NCBI GenBank assembly: GCA_015486015.1
Contig: WFSL01000024.1
Span: 1-41,779 of the forward strand
Origin: Aquificota bacterium
GTDB taxonomy: Bacteria; Thermosulfidibacterota; Thermosulfidibacteria; Thermosulfidibacterales; B14-G1
Reading direction: 5' to 3'
Length of the DNA: 41,779 nt
Shown one piece after another: positions 34,166-41,779 of this stretch. The stretch's first letter is position 1. Every line of letters begins with the position of its first letter. The notes below the pieces were generated by a model. That model saw nothing but the letters and a program-made list of their open reading frames with translations, ran no database searches and was not told the origin of the DNA. A program made the translations under genes and the position numbers.

Positions 34166-36481
34166 GTGGAGAGAAAGAAAGGGGTGTTATCTTCAATTTT
34201 TCTGATATTCGCTTTGTTTGTGTTTCTCCTGCTTCTTCCAGGGGGGGGGAATGCTGGTCAATCCTCACAGTTGATTGTGAAGGCCATCGAGATTCAGGGT
34301 AATAAGCGTGTTGACCGCAATTCCATTCTTATCAAGTTAAAGACCAGAGAGGGTGAGCCTTTCTCTGTAGAGAAGACCCGGCAGGATGTCAAGGCGCTGT
34401 ACCAGACAGGCTTCTTTGAGGATGTGGAGGTGGATGCCAGGCCTTTTGAGGGTGGCGTAAAGCTGGTCTACATCGTTAAGGAGAGGCCTCTGGTGGGCCG
34501 CATTCTCATTAAGGGAAACAAGAAGATCAAAGAGAAGGATTTGCGTAAAGAGCTGAAGCCTTTTCCTTTCTCTATCTATAATGAAAACATTGTACATGAA
34601 AACGTAAGTAAGATTACCCGGATGTATCAGGCCAAGGGGTATTACAATGCCCAGGTTGAGGTGATCAAGAAAAAGGAGAGGGGCGGGCTTGAGCTGATTT
34701 ATCACATAAGAGAGGGTCGGAAGGCCCATGTAGCCAAGATAGATTTCGTGGGTAATAAGCACTTCAGTGATAGGGAATTAAAGGCTCAGATGCTTACCAA
34801 GGAGAAGAACATTTGGACCATGGTCACTACCCTCATAGGCCAGTTTTTGGGGAAGCCCAGCACTTACTATTACATACCGGATCTCCTTAGGGTGGATCTT
34901 ATGAAGGTTAGGGAATTCTATAGAGACCACGGCTTCATTAGGGTGGCCGTGGGTGCCCCTGAGGTGAAGGTGAAGAAGAAGGGGGAGATTCTAATCAGGG
35001 TGCCCATAGAGGAGGGGCCCAGATACAAGGTGGCAAAGGTGGAGATGAAACTTGGGGAGAATGACCCTTTTAAGCCAGATGATTTGGAAAAGATCCTCAG
35101 GCTGAAGCCTAATGGGTGGTATGACGCTGCCGCCATGCGTAAGGATGTAGATAACCTTACAGATTTGTATGGTTCCAAGGGCTATGTTAATGCCGATGTG
35201 AGACCTCTAACGGATGTGGATGACAAACATCACACGGTCTCTGTGGCCTACAGGGTGGAGAAGGGGGAGAAGTATTATGTGGGTAGGATAGAGATTCAGG
35301 GGAATGTGAAGACCAGGGACAAGGTGATCAGAAGAGAGGTAGGGCTGGCTGAGGGTGATGTGATGAACACCTTGGCCCTGAAGTCTGCGAAGGATAGGCT
35401 CAGTAAGTTGGGTTATTTCTCTCAGGTGGATATTGAGACCAAGCCCGCTGGGAATCACTTGGAGAACGTGGTAGTGAATGTAGAGGAACAGCCTACAGGT
35501 TCCCTCATGCTTGGTGGTGGTTTCAGTACCAAGGAGGCATTTGGGGCAATGGCCCAGCTTCAGGAGAAAAACCTGTTTGGCAGAGGGCAGTCTGTGAGCC
35601 TCAGTGGGGACTTCAGTGGTAAGAGGACCGAATATGAACTCTCCTTCTATGACCCCTATGTCTTTGACAGACCCCTCTCACTCGGTATAAGGAGCCATCG
35701 TCTGTTATACGAATACGACACCTTCGATGAGGACACCTTGGGCGTCACCTTCACACTTAGCAGGAGGATATGGAATTGGTACACTACTGCCTCTTTGGCT
35801 TATGAATTTAATAGCGTGGATATTTCCAGTGTGGATCATCGTGCACCAGGGTTTATCCATGATCAAAGGGGCAGGTCTACGTCCAGCGCTATGATACTGA
35901 CCCTGAGTCAAGATACTAGAAACAGTAGGGTATTACCCACCAGAGGATTTCAGCGCAGGCTCACTGTAAAACTGGCTGGCCTGGGAGGGGATGAGTACTA
36001 CTATAGGGTGGTAGCGGATGCAGGTTGGTATCTCTCGGCTGGCAAGTTTATCAAAAACTCTGTCTTCCACGTGAGGGGGCGCTTGGGGTTCTTGAACCCC
36101 TTGCCCTTGGGACACAAGGAACGCCCCGTCTATGAGAGGTTCTTTGTTGGTGGCAACGACACGGTTAGGGGGTTCAGTGAAGATGAGGCTAGCCCTGAGG
36201 AAGACGGTCAGGCTTACGGGGGAACCAAGGAGTTGATCTTGAACTTTGAGTATCTCTTCCCATTGGTAGGGGGGTTGAGGGGTCTATTCTTTTACGATAC
36301 GGGAGCTGCTTTCGATAATGGGGAGCAGATTGGGCTTGCCGGTCTGAGGCATGGGGCAGGGATGGGGATCAGATTTGTTACTCCTTTTGGCCCCTTGAGC
36401 ATTGATTTGGCCTTTAAGCTGGACAGGAAGAGAGACGAGAGTCTCACAAAATTACACTTTTCTGTGGGCTCAGCCTTTTGA
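34166..36481 (+). CDS. bamA: Outer membrane assembly factor BamA
   Basis: A 771-residue Omp85 protein that inserts beta-barrel proteins into the outer membrane. A signal peptide (SSIFLIFALFVFLLLLPGG, cleaved near residue 30) is followed by five POTRA repeats from about 33 to 435, the first beginning VKAIEIQGNKRVDRNSI and the fifth VGRIEIQGNVKTRDKVI. The barrel starts near 441 with GSLMLGGGFSTKEAFG. The conserved VRGF loop motif is near 665 in GGNDTVRGFSEDE. The last residue is phenylalanine, the usual barrel end signal. The GTG start has AAAGGAGGAGG just ahead. It leads the ompH-lpxD-fabZ block. Confidence 0.95.
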   Translation: MERKKGVLSSIFLIFALFVFLLLLPGGGNAGQSSQLIVKAIEIQGNKRVDRNSILIKLKTREGEPFSVEKTRQDVKALYQTGFFEDVEVDARPFEGGVKLVYIVKERPLVGRILIKGNKKIKEKDLRKELKPFPFSIYNENIVHENVSKITRMYQAKGYYNAQVEVIKKKERGGLELIYHIREGRKAHVAKIDFVGNKHFSDRELKAQMLTKEKNIWTMVTTLIGQFLGKPSTYYYIPDLLRVDLMKVREFYRDHGFIRVAVGAPEVKVKKKGEILIRVPIEEGPRYKVAKVEMKLGENDPFKPDDLEKILRLKPNGWYDAAAMRKDVDNLTDLYGSKGYVNADVRPLTDVDDKHHTVSVAYRVEKGEKYYVGRIEIQGNVKTRDKVIRREVGLAEGDVMNTLALKSAKDRLSKLGYFSQVDIETKPAGNHLENVVVNVEEQPTGSLMLGGGFSTKEAFGAMAQLQEKNLFGRGQSVSLSGDFSGKRTEYELSFYDPYVFDRPLSLGIRSHRLLYEYDTFDEDTLGVTFTLSRRIWNWYTTASLAYEFNSVDISSVDHRAPGFIHDQRGRSTSSAMILTLSQDTRNSRVLPTRGFQRRLTVKLAGLGGDEYYYRVVADAGWYLSAGKFIKNSVFHVRGRLGFLNPLPLGHKERPVYERFFVGGNDTVRGFSEDEASPEEDGQAYGGTKELILNFEYLFPLVGGLRGLFFYDTGAAFDNGEQIGLAGLRHGAGMGIRFVTPFGPLSIDLAFKLDRKRDESLTKLHFSVGSAF

Positions 36482-36495
36482 AGGAGGAAGGGTTG

Positions 36496-37059
36496 ATGGG
36501 GAGAAAGAGATTGTTGTGTCTGGGGGCCTTCTTGGCCCTGGTAATGGTGTTGATTCCCTTGCCTGCGGGTGCCGAGATGAAGATAGGAGTGGTAGATCTT
36601 CAGAAGGCCCTCAATCAGTCTGAGCGGGGGAAGCGGGCCAAGGAGGAGTTGAAGGCTGAATTTGACGCTAAAACCAAGGAGATAGAGGCCAAGAAGGCAG
36701 AAATTGAGGCCCTGAGGCGGGAGTTGCAAAAGAAGGGTGTCCTCTTGTCCCCAAAGGCCAGGACTGAGAAGGAAGAGGAGTACAGGACAAAGCTCAGGGA
36801 CCTTAAGTATGCCATAGATGATGCGAAGGCGGAGCTTGCCACTAAGGAGAACGAACTCAGTTCCCAGATACTCAAAGAGTTGGTTGACATGATCCGTAAA
36901 AAGGGAAGGAAGGAAGGTTATGCTCTCATCCTTGAGGCAAATGGGGGTGTTATCTATGTTGCCCCTTCTTTGGATATTACCTCTAAGGTGATCAAGGCCT
37001 ACGATGCCATGTATGGCCTGAGGCCTTCTGGTGCTGTCAAAAGGAAGAAGAAGAGATAG
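36496..37059 (+). CDS. OmpH/Skp family periplasmic chaperone
   Basis: A 187-residue periplasmic chaperone that holds unfolded outer membrane proteins on the way to BamA. A signal peptide ([21 protein letters not shown]) is cleaved near residue 26. [20 protein letters not shown] opens the mature protein, then long charged helices rich in Lys, Glu and Ala (about 45-130) form the coiled-coil tentacles. [18 protein letters not shown] closes the body, and the tail is very basic. I chose the ATG at 36496, which has GGAGGAAGG upstream; a TTG at 36478 overlapping the bamA stop is the alternative. Position between bamA and lpxD is the classical one. Confidence 0.9.
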   Translation: MGRKRLLCLGAFLALVMVLIPLPAGAEMKIGVVDLQKALNQSERGKRAKEELKAEFDAKTKEIEAKKAEIEALRRELQKKGVLLSPKARTEKEEEYRTKLRDLKYAIDDAKAELATKENELSSQILKELVDMIRKKGRKEGYALILEANGGVIYVAPSLDITSKVIKAYDAMYGLRPSGAVKRKKKR

Positions 37060-38114
37060 TGTCCATCGGCGTAGAGAATTTAACAGCTTTGGATATCAGG
37101 GAGATCCTAAGGACAGGCGAGATAATAGGCGATCCTTATAGGCCTGTTACGGGTGTTGCCCCCCCTGATGAGGCAAAGGAAGGGGATTTAACATTTGTCT
37201 TTTCGGCGGAGTGGCTGAGGTCTCTCAGTAATGTGAGGGCCTCTGTTGTGGTGTTACCCCAGATGGAGGTTTCTCCATCCACTGATGTAACATATATCCT
37301 TGTGGATAGGATAGAGGAGGCCCTCATCAGGATCCTTTCCCTTTTTCTTCGGCCGGTGGTGGACAGGAATGTGGGAGTCTCTCCCCTTGCCTTTGTATCC
37401 CCTAAGGCCACTGTGGAGGACAGGGTCGTGGTCTATCCGTTTTCCTTTGTAGATGAAGGTGTATGCCTTGGGGAAGGTACCGTCATTATGTCTCATGTGT
37501 TCGTGGGAAAGGGGGCCACAATTGGGAGGGGGTGTACGCTCTACCCAGGGGTAGTTGTTTACCCTGGAGTGGTGGTGGAGGAGGGGTGCATCATTCATGC
37601 AGGTGCAGTGTTGGGGTCCGATGGATTCGGGTATGTTGAGCACCAGGGTAAGAGGGTGAAGATTCCCCAAGTAGGCAGTGTGAAGGTTGAGCGGGGGGTG
37701 GAGATAGGGGCCAATTCGTGTGTGGATAGGGCCACTATGGGCACCACGGTGGTAGGTGAGGGAACCAAGATAGACAACTTGGTCCAGATAGGCCACAATG
37801 TCAAAATAGGGAAGCACTGTGCTTTTGCAGGTCAGGTAGGCATATCTGGGAGTGTTAAAGTAGGGGATAGGGTGCTCATGGGGGGACAGGCTGGGGTTGC
37901 TGACCATGCAAGTATAGGTAGTGGCGTGATGATAGGGGCGAAGTCTGGGCTTGCAGGGAAGGTGGAGGATGGATCCGTGGTGATGGGGATTCCTGCCCTT
38001 CCTCACATGTTTTTCAAGAGGGTCCAGGCCTCTTTGCTGAGGTTACCAGAAATGGTGAAGAGACTGAGGAGACTGGAGAAGGCTGTGGAGGAGATGAGGC
38101 ATGGAGGATATTGA
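37059..38114 (+). CDS. lpxD: UDP-3-O-acylglucosamine N-acyltransferase LpxD
   Basis: A 351-residue left-handed beta-helix acyltransferase that adds the N-linked hydroxyacyl chain in lipid A synthesis. The N-terminal uridine-binding domain includes [20 protein letters not shown] near 31. From about 105 on, isoleucine-patch hexapeptides dominate. [19 protein letters not shown] near 186 is the LpxD-specific loop, and [10 protein letters not shown] near 243 contains the catalytic histidine. A C-terminal helical segment ends the protein. The GTG start overlaps the ompH stop (TAGTG) and the 3' end overlaps fabZ by 14 bases. Its presence shows a lipid A-bearing outer membrane. Confidence 0.94.
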   Translation: MSIGVENLTALDIREILRTGEIIGDPYRPVTGVAPPDEAKEGDLTFVFSAEWLRSLSNVRASVVVLPQMEVSPSTDVTYILVDRIEEALIRILSLFLRPVVDRNVGVSPLAFVSPKATVEDRVVVYPFSFVDEGVCLGEGTVIMSHVFVGKGATIGRGCTLYPGVVVYPGVVVEEGCIIHAGAVLGSDGFGYVEHQGKRVKIPQVGSVKVERGVEIGANSCVDRATMGTTVVGEGTKIDNLVQIGHNVKIGKHCAFAGQVGISGSVKVGDRVLMGGQAGVADHASIGSGVMIGAKSGLAGKVEDGSVVMGIPALPHMFFKRVQASLLRLPEMVKRLRRLEKAVEEMRHGGY

Positions 38115-38544
38115 TATCAAGGCGATCCTTGGCTTGCTTCCTCATCGTTATCCTTTTCTCATGGTGGATAGGGTATTGGAATTGGAGAAGGGTAAGAGGA
38201 TAAGGGCTCTTAAGAACGTGACCTTCGACGAGCCCCACTTCATGGGTCACTTCCCGGGAGAACCCCTTATGCCTGGGGTCTTGATGATAGAGGCCCTGGC
38301 CCAGATGGGTGGCATCCTCATAAGGCTGTCATCCGATTTAGAGGGGGAGTTTGAGGTCTTCTTCACTGGTGTGGATAAGGCCCGCTTCAGGAGACCTGTT
38401 AGGCCAGGAGATAGGCTCCTCTTGGAGGGCGAGATCATAGCGAGAAAGGGTGTCTTCTGGAAGATGAGGTGCAGGGGGTCGGTGGACGGGGAGGTGGTGG
38501 TGGAGGCCGATCTCATGGGTGTTCTCAGATTGAAGGATGCATAG
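38101..38544 (+). CDS. fabZ: 3-hydroxyacyl-ACP dehydratase FabZ
   Basis: A 147-residue hotdog-fold dehydratase of type II fatty acid synthesis. [18 protein letters not shown] near 10 holds the catalytic histidine, and [19 protein letters not shown] near 48 holds the catalytic glutamate. [20 protein letters not shown] near 94 and [11 protein letters not shown] at the end complete the fold. It overlaps lpxD by 14 bases, a common pairing. In many Gram-negatives lpxA follows fabZ; here an exported FG-GAP protein does instead. Confidence 0.95.
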   Translation: MEDIDIKAILGLLPHRYPFLMVDRVLELEKGKRIRALKNVTFDEPHFMGHFPGEPLMPGVLMIEALAQMGGILIRLSSDLEGEFEVFFTGVDKARFRRPVRPGDRLLLEGEIIARKGVFWKMRCRGSVDGEVVVEADLMGVLRLKDA

Positions 38545-40348
38545 ATGCATGGGTGTTAGGAAGGCCATTTTTGTTGTATGCGCCATTCTTCTTGTTTTTT
38601 CCGTTGAAGCGTTCGGCAGTTTCGATACAGCCCTAAGAGACCTGGCGCAGGGTATAGCCCAGGATTTTCCTCCCTTAGAAGGGCACCTATTGGCTGTGCG
38701 GGGCAACTGGGGGATGGTGGATTTGGGGAGGAATAAGGGTGTCTTCCCCGGAATGGTCTTCACGGTCTTTCGTCAGGGTAAACCTTTCTATCACCCTATT
38801 ACTGGGGCCCTTTTGGGTTACACGGAGGACGATTTAGGCGTCTTTCAGGTGGTGAAGGCTTATCCTGAGGCGTCCATGGGCATCTTAAAGGTGAAAGAGG
38901 AGGCCCGACCTGGTGATGGGGTGAGGATCACGGCAGCCAGGGTAAACCTGTATCTGTTTCCACTCATAGATGAGACGGGAGAGGGCTTTAATCTGATGGC
39001 CTTTACCAGGAGGCTTAGGACTTACTTAGGGGAGACAAACAGATTTAACGTGTACGGCGAGGAGAGGGTAATCCTTGCTATCTCTTCTGCATCCGAGAAG
39101 GGCTATCTGGACGCCTTGGAGAAGCTAAGGGAAGACCCAAAGGTTCACGGGGCAGTTCTTATGGGTTCTATCTTGAAGGTGAAGGGAGACTACTATTTTC
39201 GGGGAGACCTTATCTCCTTGGATACGGGAAAAAGGATTGACGCCTTCTACGTTATGCTGGGTAAAGGGGGATGGAGGCCCATGATAGAGAGGGGTCTTGT
39301 GTTTGCTTCCCCCAACTGGTTGGACGAGGGTGTGGGATTGGGTGTGGGGGACGTGGATGGAGATGGAAGGCCTGAGATCCTCGTAGCGTTTAAGGATCGC
39401 TTGGATATGTACCGGTTGGATGTAAGGGCCTCAACGATGAAGCTCATCTCTTCATTTCCCCTGAAAGCCAGGACGCGTCTCCTTTCTCTCGATGTGGTGG
39501 ATATAAATGGTGACAAGAAGGCAGAGGTGATACTCTCTTTGGCAGATGAGACCCTCTTTGCCCTTCGATCGGCTATCCTCTCTTTCGACCCCCAGAAGAG
39601 GCAGTGGCACTATGTGGTGAGGGGGAAGGAGATGCTTATCAGGGGATATGATGTGGCAGGGGAGGGGGTCCTTTTAACTCAAAGTATCTCTAAGGAGAAC
39701 CCCTTGGCCTATGCCCCTCGTTTGGCGAGGTTTGTGAAGGGGAAGCTCAAGAGTGGCAGGAAACTCACAGGGCTCAAGGGGGACATTATCTGTGGGGCAC
39801 AGTTGATTGACCTGAATAACAACGGGGCCTTGGGGGTATTGGTGAACGAACAGGGAAGGGTAGTACTAAAGAATCCGCTCAAGGGCGATATATTGTGGGA
39901 TACCGGTGGGATGTACGGAAACTGGGGGAGGGCGTTCTTTTTCAGGGAACCTGTGGCCAAGAGCTTTTATATGGGCCATGAGTTCATAGAGGAAAAGGAC
40001 TATATCCAGTATGCCGATGATGTCCTTTCGGTGCCTGGGAGATCCCTTGTCTTTAAAGACAGTGGGCGCGTCAAGCTGGCCCTTTTCACCAACAAGCCCA
40101 ATACATGGGGGGTCCACTTCTCCCCTTATAAGAGTACCGTTATCCGCCTATATCAGTGGAGGGGCTCCTACTTTGAGGATACTGGGTGGGTAAAGAGGCT
40201 TCGGGGTGGTGTAGTGGATCTTCAGGCAGCGGATGTGAATGGGGACGGGCATAAGGAGATGCTGGTACTCATCAAGCATGGGCATAAGACCCGTGAGGGT
40301 GGAGAGAGATGCTACACCAGGTTGTTGGTATATAGGATTGGTCGATGA
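38537..40348 (+). CDS. Exported FG-GAP/VCBS repeat protein with FlgT-like N-terminal region
   Basis: A 603-residue protein of unknown function. A signal peptide (AIFVVCAILLVFSVEAFG) ends near residue 27. The first domain (about 45-135) has NWGMVDLGRNKGVFPGMVFT, resembling a FlgT C-terminal-type beta domain. Residues 137-240 resemble a CsgG/TolB-N-like alpha/beta domain that senses or assembles at the envelope. The rest carries FG-GAP-like blades with calcium-binding-type loops: GDVDGDGRPEILV near 270, DINGDKKAEVIL near 321, DLNNNGALGVLV near 423 and DVNGDGHKEMLV near 566. I expect a periplasmic beta-propeller. It overlaps fabZ by eight bases and acpS by four (ATGA). The ATG at 38537 has AAGG ahead. 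Confidence 0.8.
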   Translation: MHRCMGVRKAIFVVCAILLVFSVEAFGSFDTALRDLAQGIAQDFPPLEGHLLAVRGNWGMVDLGRNKGVFPGMVFTVFRQGKPFYHPITGALLGYTEDDLGVFQVVKAYPEASMGILKVKEEARPGDGVRITAARVNLYLFPLIDETGEGFNLMAFTRRLRTYLGETNRFNVYGEERVILAISSASEKGYLDALEKLREDPKVHGAVLMGSILKVKGDYYFRGDLISLDTGKRIDAFYVMLGKGGWRPMIERGLVFASPNWLDEGVGLGVGDVDGDGRPEILVAFKDRLDMYRLDVRASTMKLISSFPLKARTRLLSLDVVDINGDKKAEVILSLADETLFALRSAILSFDPQKRQWHYVVRGKEMLIRGYDVAGEGVLLTQSISKENPLAYAPRLARFVKGKLKSGRKLTGLKGDIICGAQLIDLNNNGALGVLVNEQGRVVLKNPLKGDILWDTGGMYGNWGRAFFFREPVAKSFYMGHEFIEEKDYIQYADDVLSVPGRSLVFKDSGRVKLALFTNKPNTWGVHFSPYKSTVIRLYQWRGSYFEDTGWVKRLRGGVVDLQAADVNGDGHKEMLVLIKHGHKTREGGERCYTRLLVYRIGR

Positions 40349-40776
40349 TTGGAGGGATTGGCATAGACACTGTAGAGATACAGAGGATGAAACGGGCCAT
40401 GGCCCGCTGGCCCAGATTAGTAGAGAGGATTTTGACTGAGGGAGAGGTGAGAGAGACGGCGGGAGCGCCCCATAGGGTAGCGGCCCGCTGGGCTGCTAAG
40501 GAGGCCTTGTTTAAGGCGGTGGACATGCCGGCTCGAGGTCTGGCACTGGCGTGGCGCGAGATAGAGGTAAGGAATACAGCAAGTGGCAGGCCGTTTTTTG
40601 TCCTTTCAGGTAGAACAGCGGCCCTGATGAGGAGGCTGGGTTGGAGATTGCACCTCTCCATTTCCCATGATAGAGGGTGGGCTATAGCGGTTGTGGTTGC
40701 CGAGAAGGGACCTCGCTCCAGAGGAAGGCGCCTTTGGGGCTATAAATCCGGGAGGAGGAAGAGTTCATGGAACTGA
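40345..40776 (+). CDS. acpS: Holo-[acyl-carrier-protein] synthase
   Basis: A 143-residue phosphopantetheinyl transferase that activates acyl carrier protein with CoA. GIGIDTVEIQRMKRA at the N-terminus holds the metal-binding aspartate, and RWAAKEALFKAV near 48 holds the conserved glutamate and lysine. LSISHDRGWAIAVVVAEKG near 100 is the third family motif. The C-terminal 20 residues are arginine-rich and extend past the usual end of AcpS; they overlap the rpsF ribosome binding site and start. The ATG overlaps the stop of the FG-GAP gene (ATGA). Confidence 0.92.
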   Translation: MIGGIGIDTVEIQRMKRAMARWPRLVERILTEGEVRETAGAPHRVAARWAAKEALFKAVDMPARGLALAWREIEVRNTASGRPFFVLSGRTAALMRRLGWRLHLSISHDRGWAIAVVVAEKGPRSRGRRLWGYKSGRRKSSWN

Positions 40777-41135
40777 GGTGTTATGAGTCGGTAGTGGTAT
40801 TTGTACCAGAGCTGGAAGACCCCCAGTTGGAGGAGGAGGTCAACTGGGTGAAAGGCCTTCTCGAGGGAGGAGGGGCGCAGCTCGTTACTCTGGAATCCTG
40901 GGGGAAGAGACGTCTTGCATATGAGATTGAGGAGAGGAGGGAAGGGCACTATTTCCTCTTTCGTTTCAGGGCCTCGGGGGCCATGGTGGATGAGTTGGAA
41001 AGGAACTATAGGTTGAGGGGGAGCATTATTAGGTATCTCACGGTAAGGCTTAAGGAGAGGGAGTGTAAAAGGCCCCAGGAGACCCCAAGACCTGGTAGTG
41101 AGGTAGAGGAGGAGAGTGTTGGCCATCAATATTAA
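40767..41135 (+). CDS. rpsF: 30S ribosomal protein S6
   Basis: A 122-residue S6 protein, which binds 16S rRNA with S18 in the platform of the small subunit. LRCYESVVVFVPELEDPQLE opens the protein, and the middle WGKRRLAYEIEERREGHYFL near 47 is the family signature. RLRGSIIRYLTVRL near 82 closes the fold. A charged tail of about 25 residues follows. The ATG has GGAGGAGG close upstream and lies ten bases inside the acpS end. The rpsF-ssb-rpsR order is standard in bacteria. Confidence 0.95.
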   Translation: MELRCYESVVVFVPELEDPQLEEEVNWVKGLLEGGGAQLVTLESWGKRRLAYEIEERREGHYFLFRFRASGAMVDELERNYRLRGSIIRYLTVRLKERECKRPQETPRPGSEVEEESVGHQY

Positions 41136-41535
41136 CAGGGTGATATTGGCGGGGAATCTCACGAAGGATCCCGATGTGAGGTATCTCCCCAGCGGTACCC
41201 CTGTCACTGCCTTCAGGATGGCAGTGAATAGGCGTTTCAAGGGCAAGTCTGGGGATGTGGATGAAACGTGTTTCATTGATGTGAAGGTCTATGGGAGGCA
41301 AGCCGAAAATTGTGGGGAGTATCTCTCTAAGGGGAGAAATGTTCTGGTAGAGGGTTATCTCCGTTTGGAGGAATGGGACTCAGAGGGGGGAAAGCGTTCC
41401 AAGCATGTGGTGGTGGCAGATAGGGTGCAGTTCCTGGGCTTTGGCAAGGAGAGGGAGGATGAAAAGGTAGTGGCCCCCGATGTGAGTGATGTGCCCATTG
41501 GTGATGAAGGAGAGGACGACGATTTTCCCTTTTGA
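41119..41535 (+). CDS. ssb: Single-stranded DNA-binding protein
   Basis: A 138-residue OB-fold protein that coats single-stranded DNA in replication and repair. INRVILAGNLTKDPDVRYLP at the N-terminus, VDETCFIDVKVYGRQAENC near 52 and GRNVLVEGYLRLEEW near 76 are family motifs. The acidic tail ends in DDDFPF, the peptide that recruits SSB partners. I prefer the TTG at 41119, which lies six bases after GGAGG and gives the usual short N-terminus; a GTG one codon earlier is closer to that site. The start lies inside the rpsF end. Confidence 0.93.
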   Translation: MAININRVILAGNLTKDPDVRYLPSGTPVTAFRMAVNRRFKGKSGDVDETCFIDVKVYGRQAENCGEYLSKGRNVLVEGYLRLEEWDSEGGKRSKHVVVADRVQFLGFGKEREDEKVVAPDVSDVPIGDEGEDDDFPF

Positions 41536-41553
41536 CAGGGAGGAGGCTCGATT

Positions 41554-41779
41554 ATGGCGAGGGACGAGAGGAAGAAGAGGTTTTACAGGAAGAAGGTGTG
41601 CCGTTTCTGTGTCGATGGGATTAAAGAGATTGACTATAAGGATGTGAAGAGGCTTAGGAACTATATCACAGAGAGGGGTAAGATTGTGCCCAGGAGAATA
41701 TCTGGGACATGTGCCCGCCATCAGCGGCAGTTGGCGAGGGCCATTAAGAGGGCAAGGATACTGGCCCTTTTGCCATTTA
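41554..41779 (+). CDS. rpsR: 30S ribosomal protein S18, 3' end cut off
   Basis: The first 75 codons of S18 before the window ends. The protein begins [19 protein letters not shown], then [18 protein letters not shown] and [19 protein letters not shown], and reaches [11 protein letters not shown]18 usually ends within a few residues of this point, so only the last codons are missing. Cysteines near 16, 19 and 53 leave a possible zinc-binding set. The ATG has GGAGGAGG nine bases ahead and is 18 bases after the ssb stop. Confidence 0.95.
   Translation, partial: MARDERKKRFYRKKVCRFCVDGIKEIDYKDVKRLRNYITERGKIVPRRISGTCARHQRQLARAIKRARILALLPF

Noticed and set aside
37254-38006. Minus-strand open frame of 250 codons inside lpxD
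   Set aside because: It is the antisense of the hexapeptide-repeat gene; the translation is His/Pro/Tyr-rich and without family signals.
38537-38554. Tandem ATGCAT palindromes at the fabZ end
   Set aside because: Two short self-complementary hexamers inside overlapping coding ends; most likely chance.
1-41779. CRISPR arrays, insertion sequences, prophage, tRNA or rRNA genes
   Set aside because: No regularly spaced repeats, transposase-like protein, terminal inverted repeats or cloverleaf-like sequence were seen in the short intergenic gaps.

Overview
The window reads as a chromosome segment of a Gram-negative, strictly anaerobic and probably thermophilic bacterium. Outer-membrane genes (BamA, OmpH/Skp, LpxD) show the diderm envelope. 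Pyruvate:ferredoxin oxidoreductase, a stand-alone-subunit glutamate synthase rich in Fe-S clusters, and two futalosine-route menaquinone genes point to an anaerobe. Coding strands are strongly purine-rich with heavy AGG arginine use, which suits a thermophile. A Desulfobacterota-like lineage is my best guess; this is an inference from gene content, not a sequence match. Genes are tightly packed, with many ATGA-type overlaps, and no gap exceeds about 200 bases. I see no tRNA, rRNA, CRISPR array, insertion sequence or prophage.

Layout: (1) 1-6681, a two-gene AddAB-like helicase-nuclease (first gene cut by the window edge) followed by the ribosome-associated GTPase HflX. (2) 8914-6717 on the minus strand, a hotdog thioesterase, a BASS-family transporter and futalosine hydrolase. 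(3) 9113-14228, a plus-strand run of housekeeping genes: rsmI, a Mut7-C protein, folE2, rlpA, a lone OppF/DppF-type ATPase and bioA. (4) 14430-20562, a glutamate synthase split into separate FMN/Fe-S, polyferredoxin, FAD oxidoreductase, glutaminase and GXGXG proteins, then nfo. (5) 20631-26659, porC-porD-porA-porB followed by three genes like the NADH-oxidising diaphorase of bifurcating or Hox hydrogenases, with no hydrogenase subunit. (6) mnmA on the minus strand, then a pair of M16 peptidase-like genes. (7) A minus-strand amidohydrolase (MqnX-like) divergent from clpC, with a 19-base palindrome over the putative clpC -10 element. (8) 34166-41779, bamA-ompH-lpxD-fabZ, an exported FG-GAP repeat protein, acpS, rpsF, ssb and rpsR (cut by the window end).

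Working together: the por-diaphorase unit would couple pyruvate, ferredoxin and NAD(H). The glutamate synthase cluster would use reduced carriers for ammonia assimilation. MqnX and MqnB would make two steps of menaquinone precursor synthesis. The final block builds the outer membrane, fatty acids and 30S ribosome. The most notable points are the seven-gene por-diaphorase operon, whose NuoF-like and HoxU-like proteins have lost some expected Fe-S ligands; HflX homology that continues upstream of the first usable start codon; the clpC palindrome; and the uncharacterised exported protein placed after fabZ.
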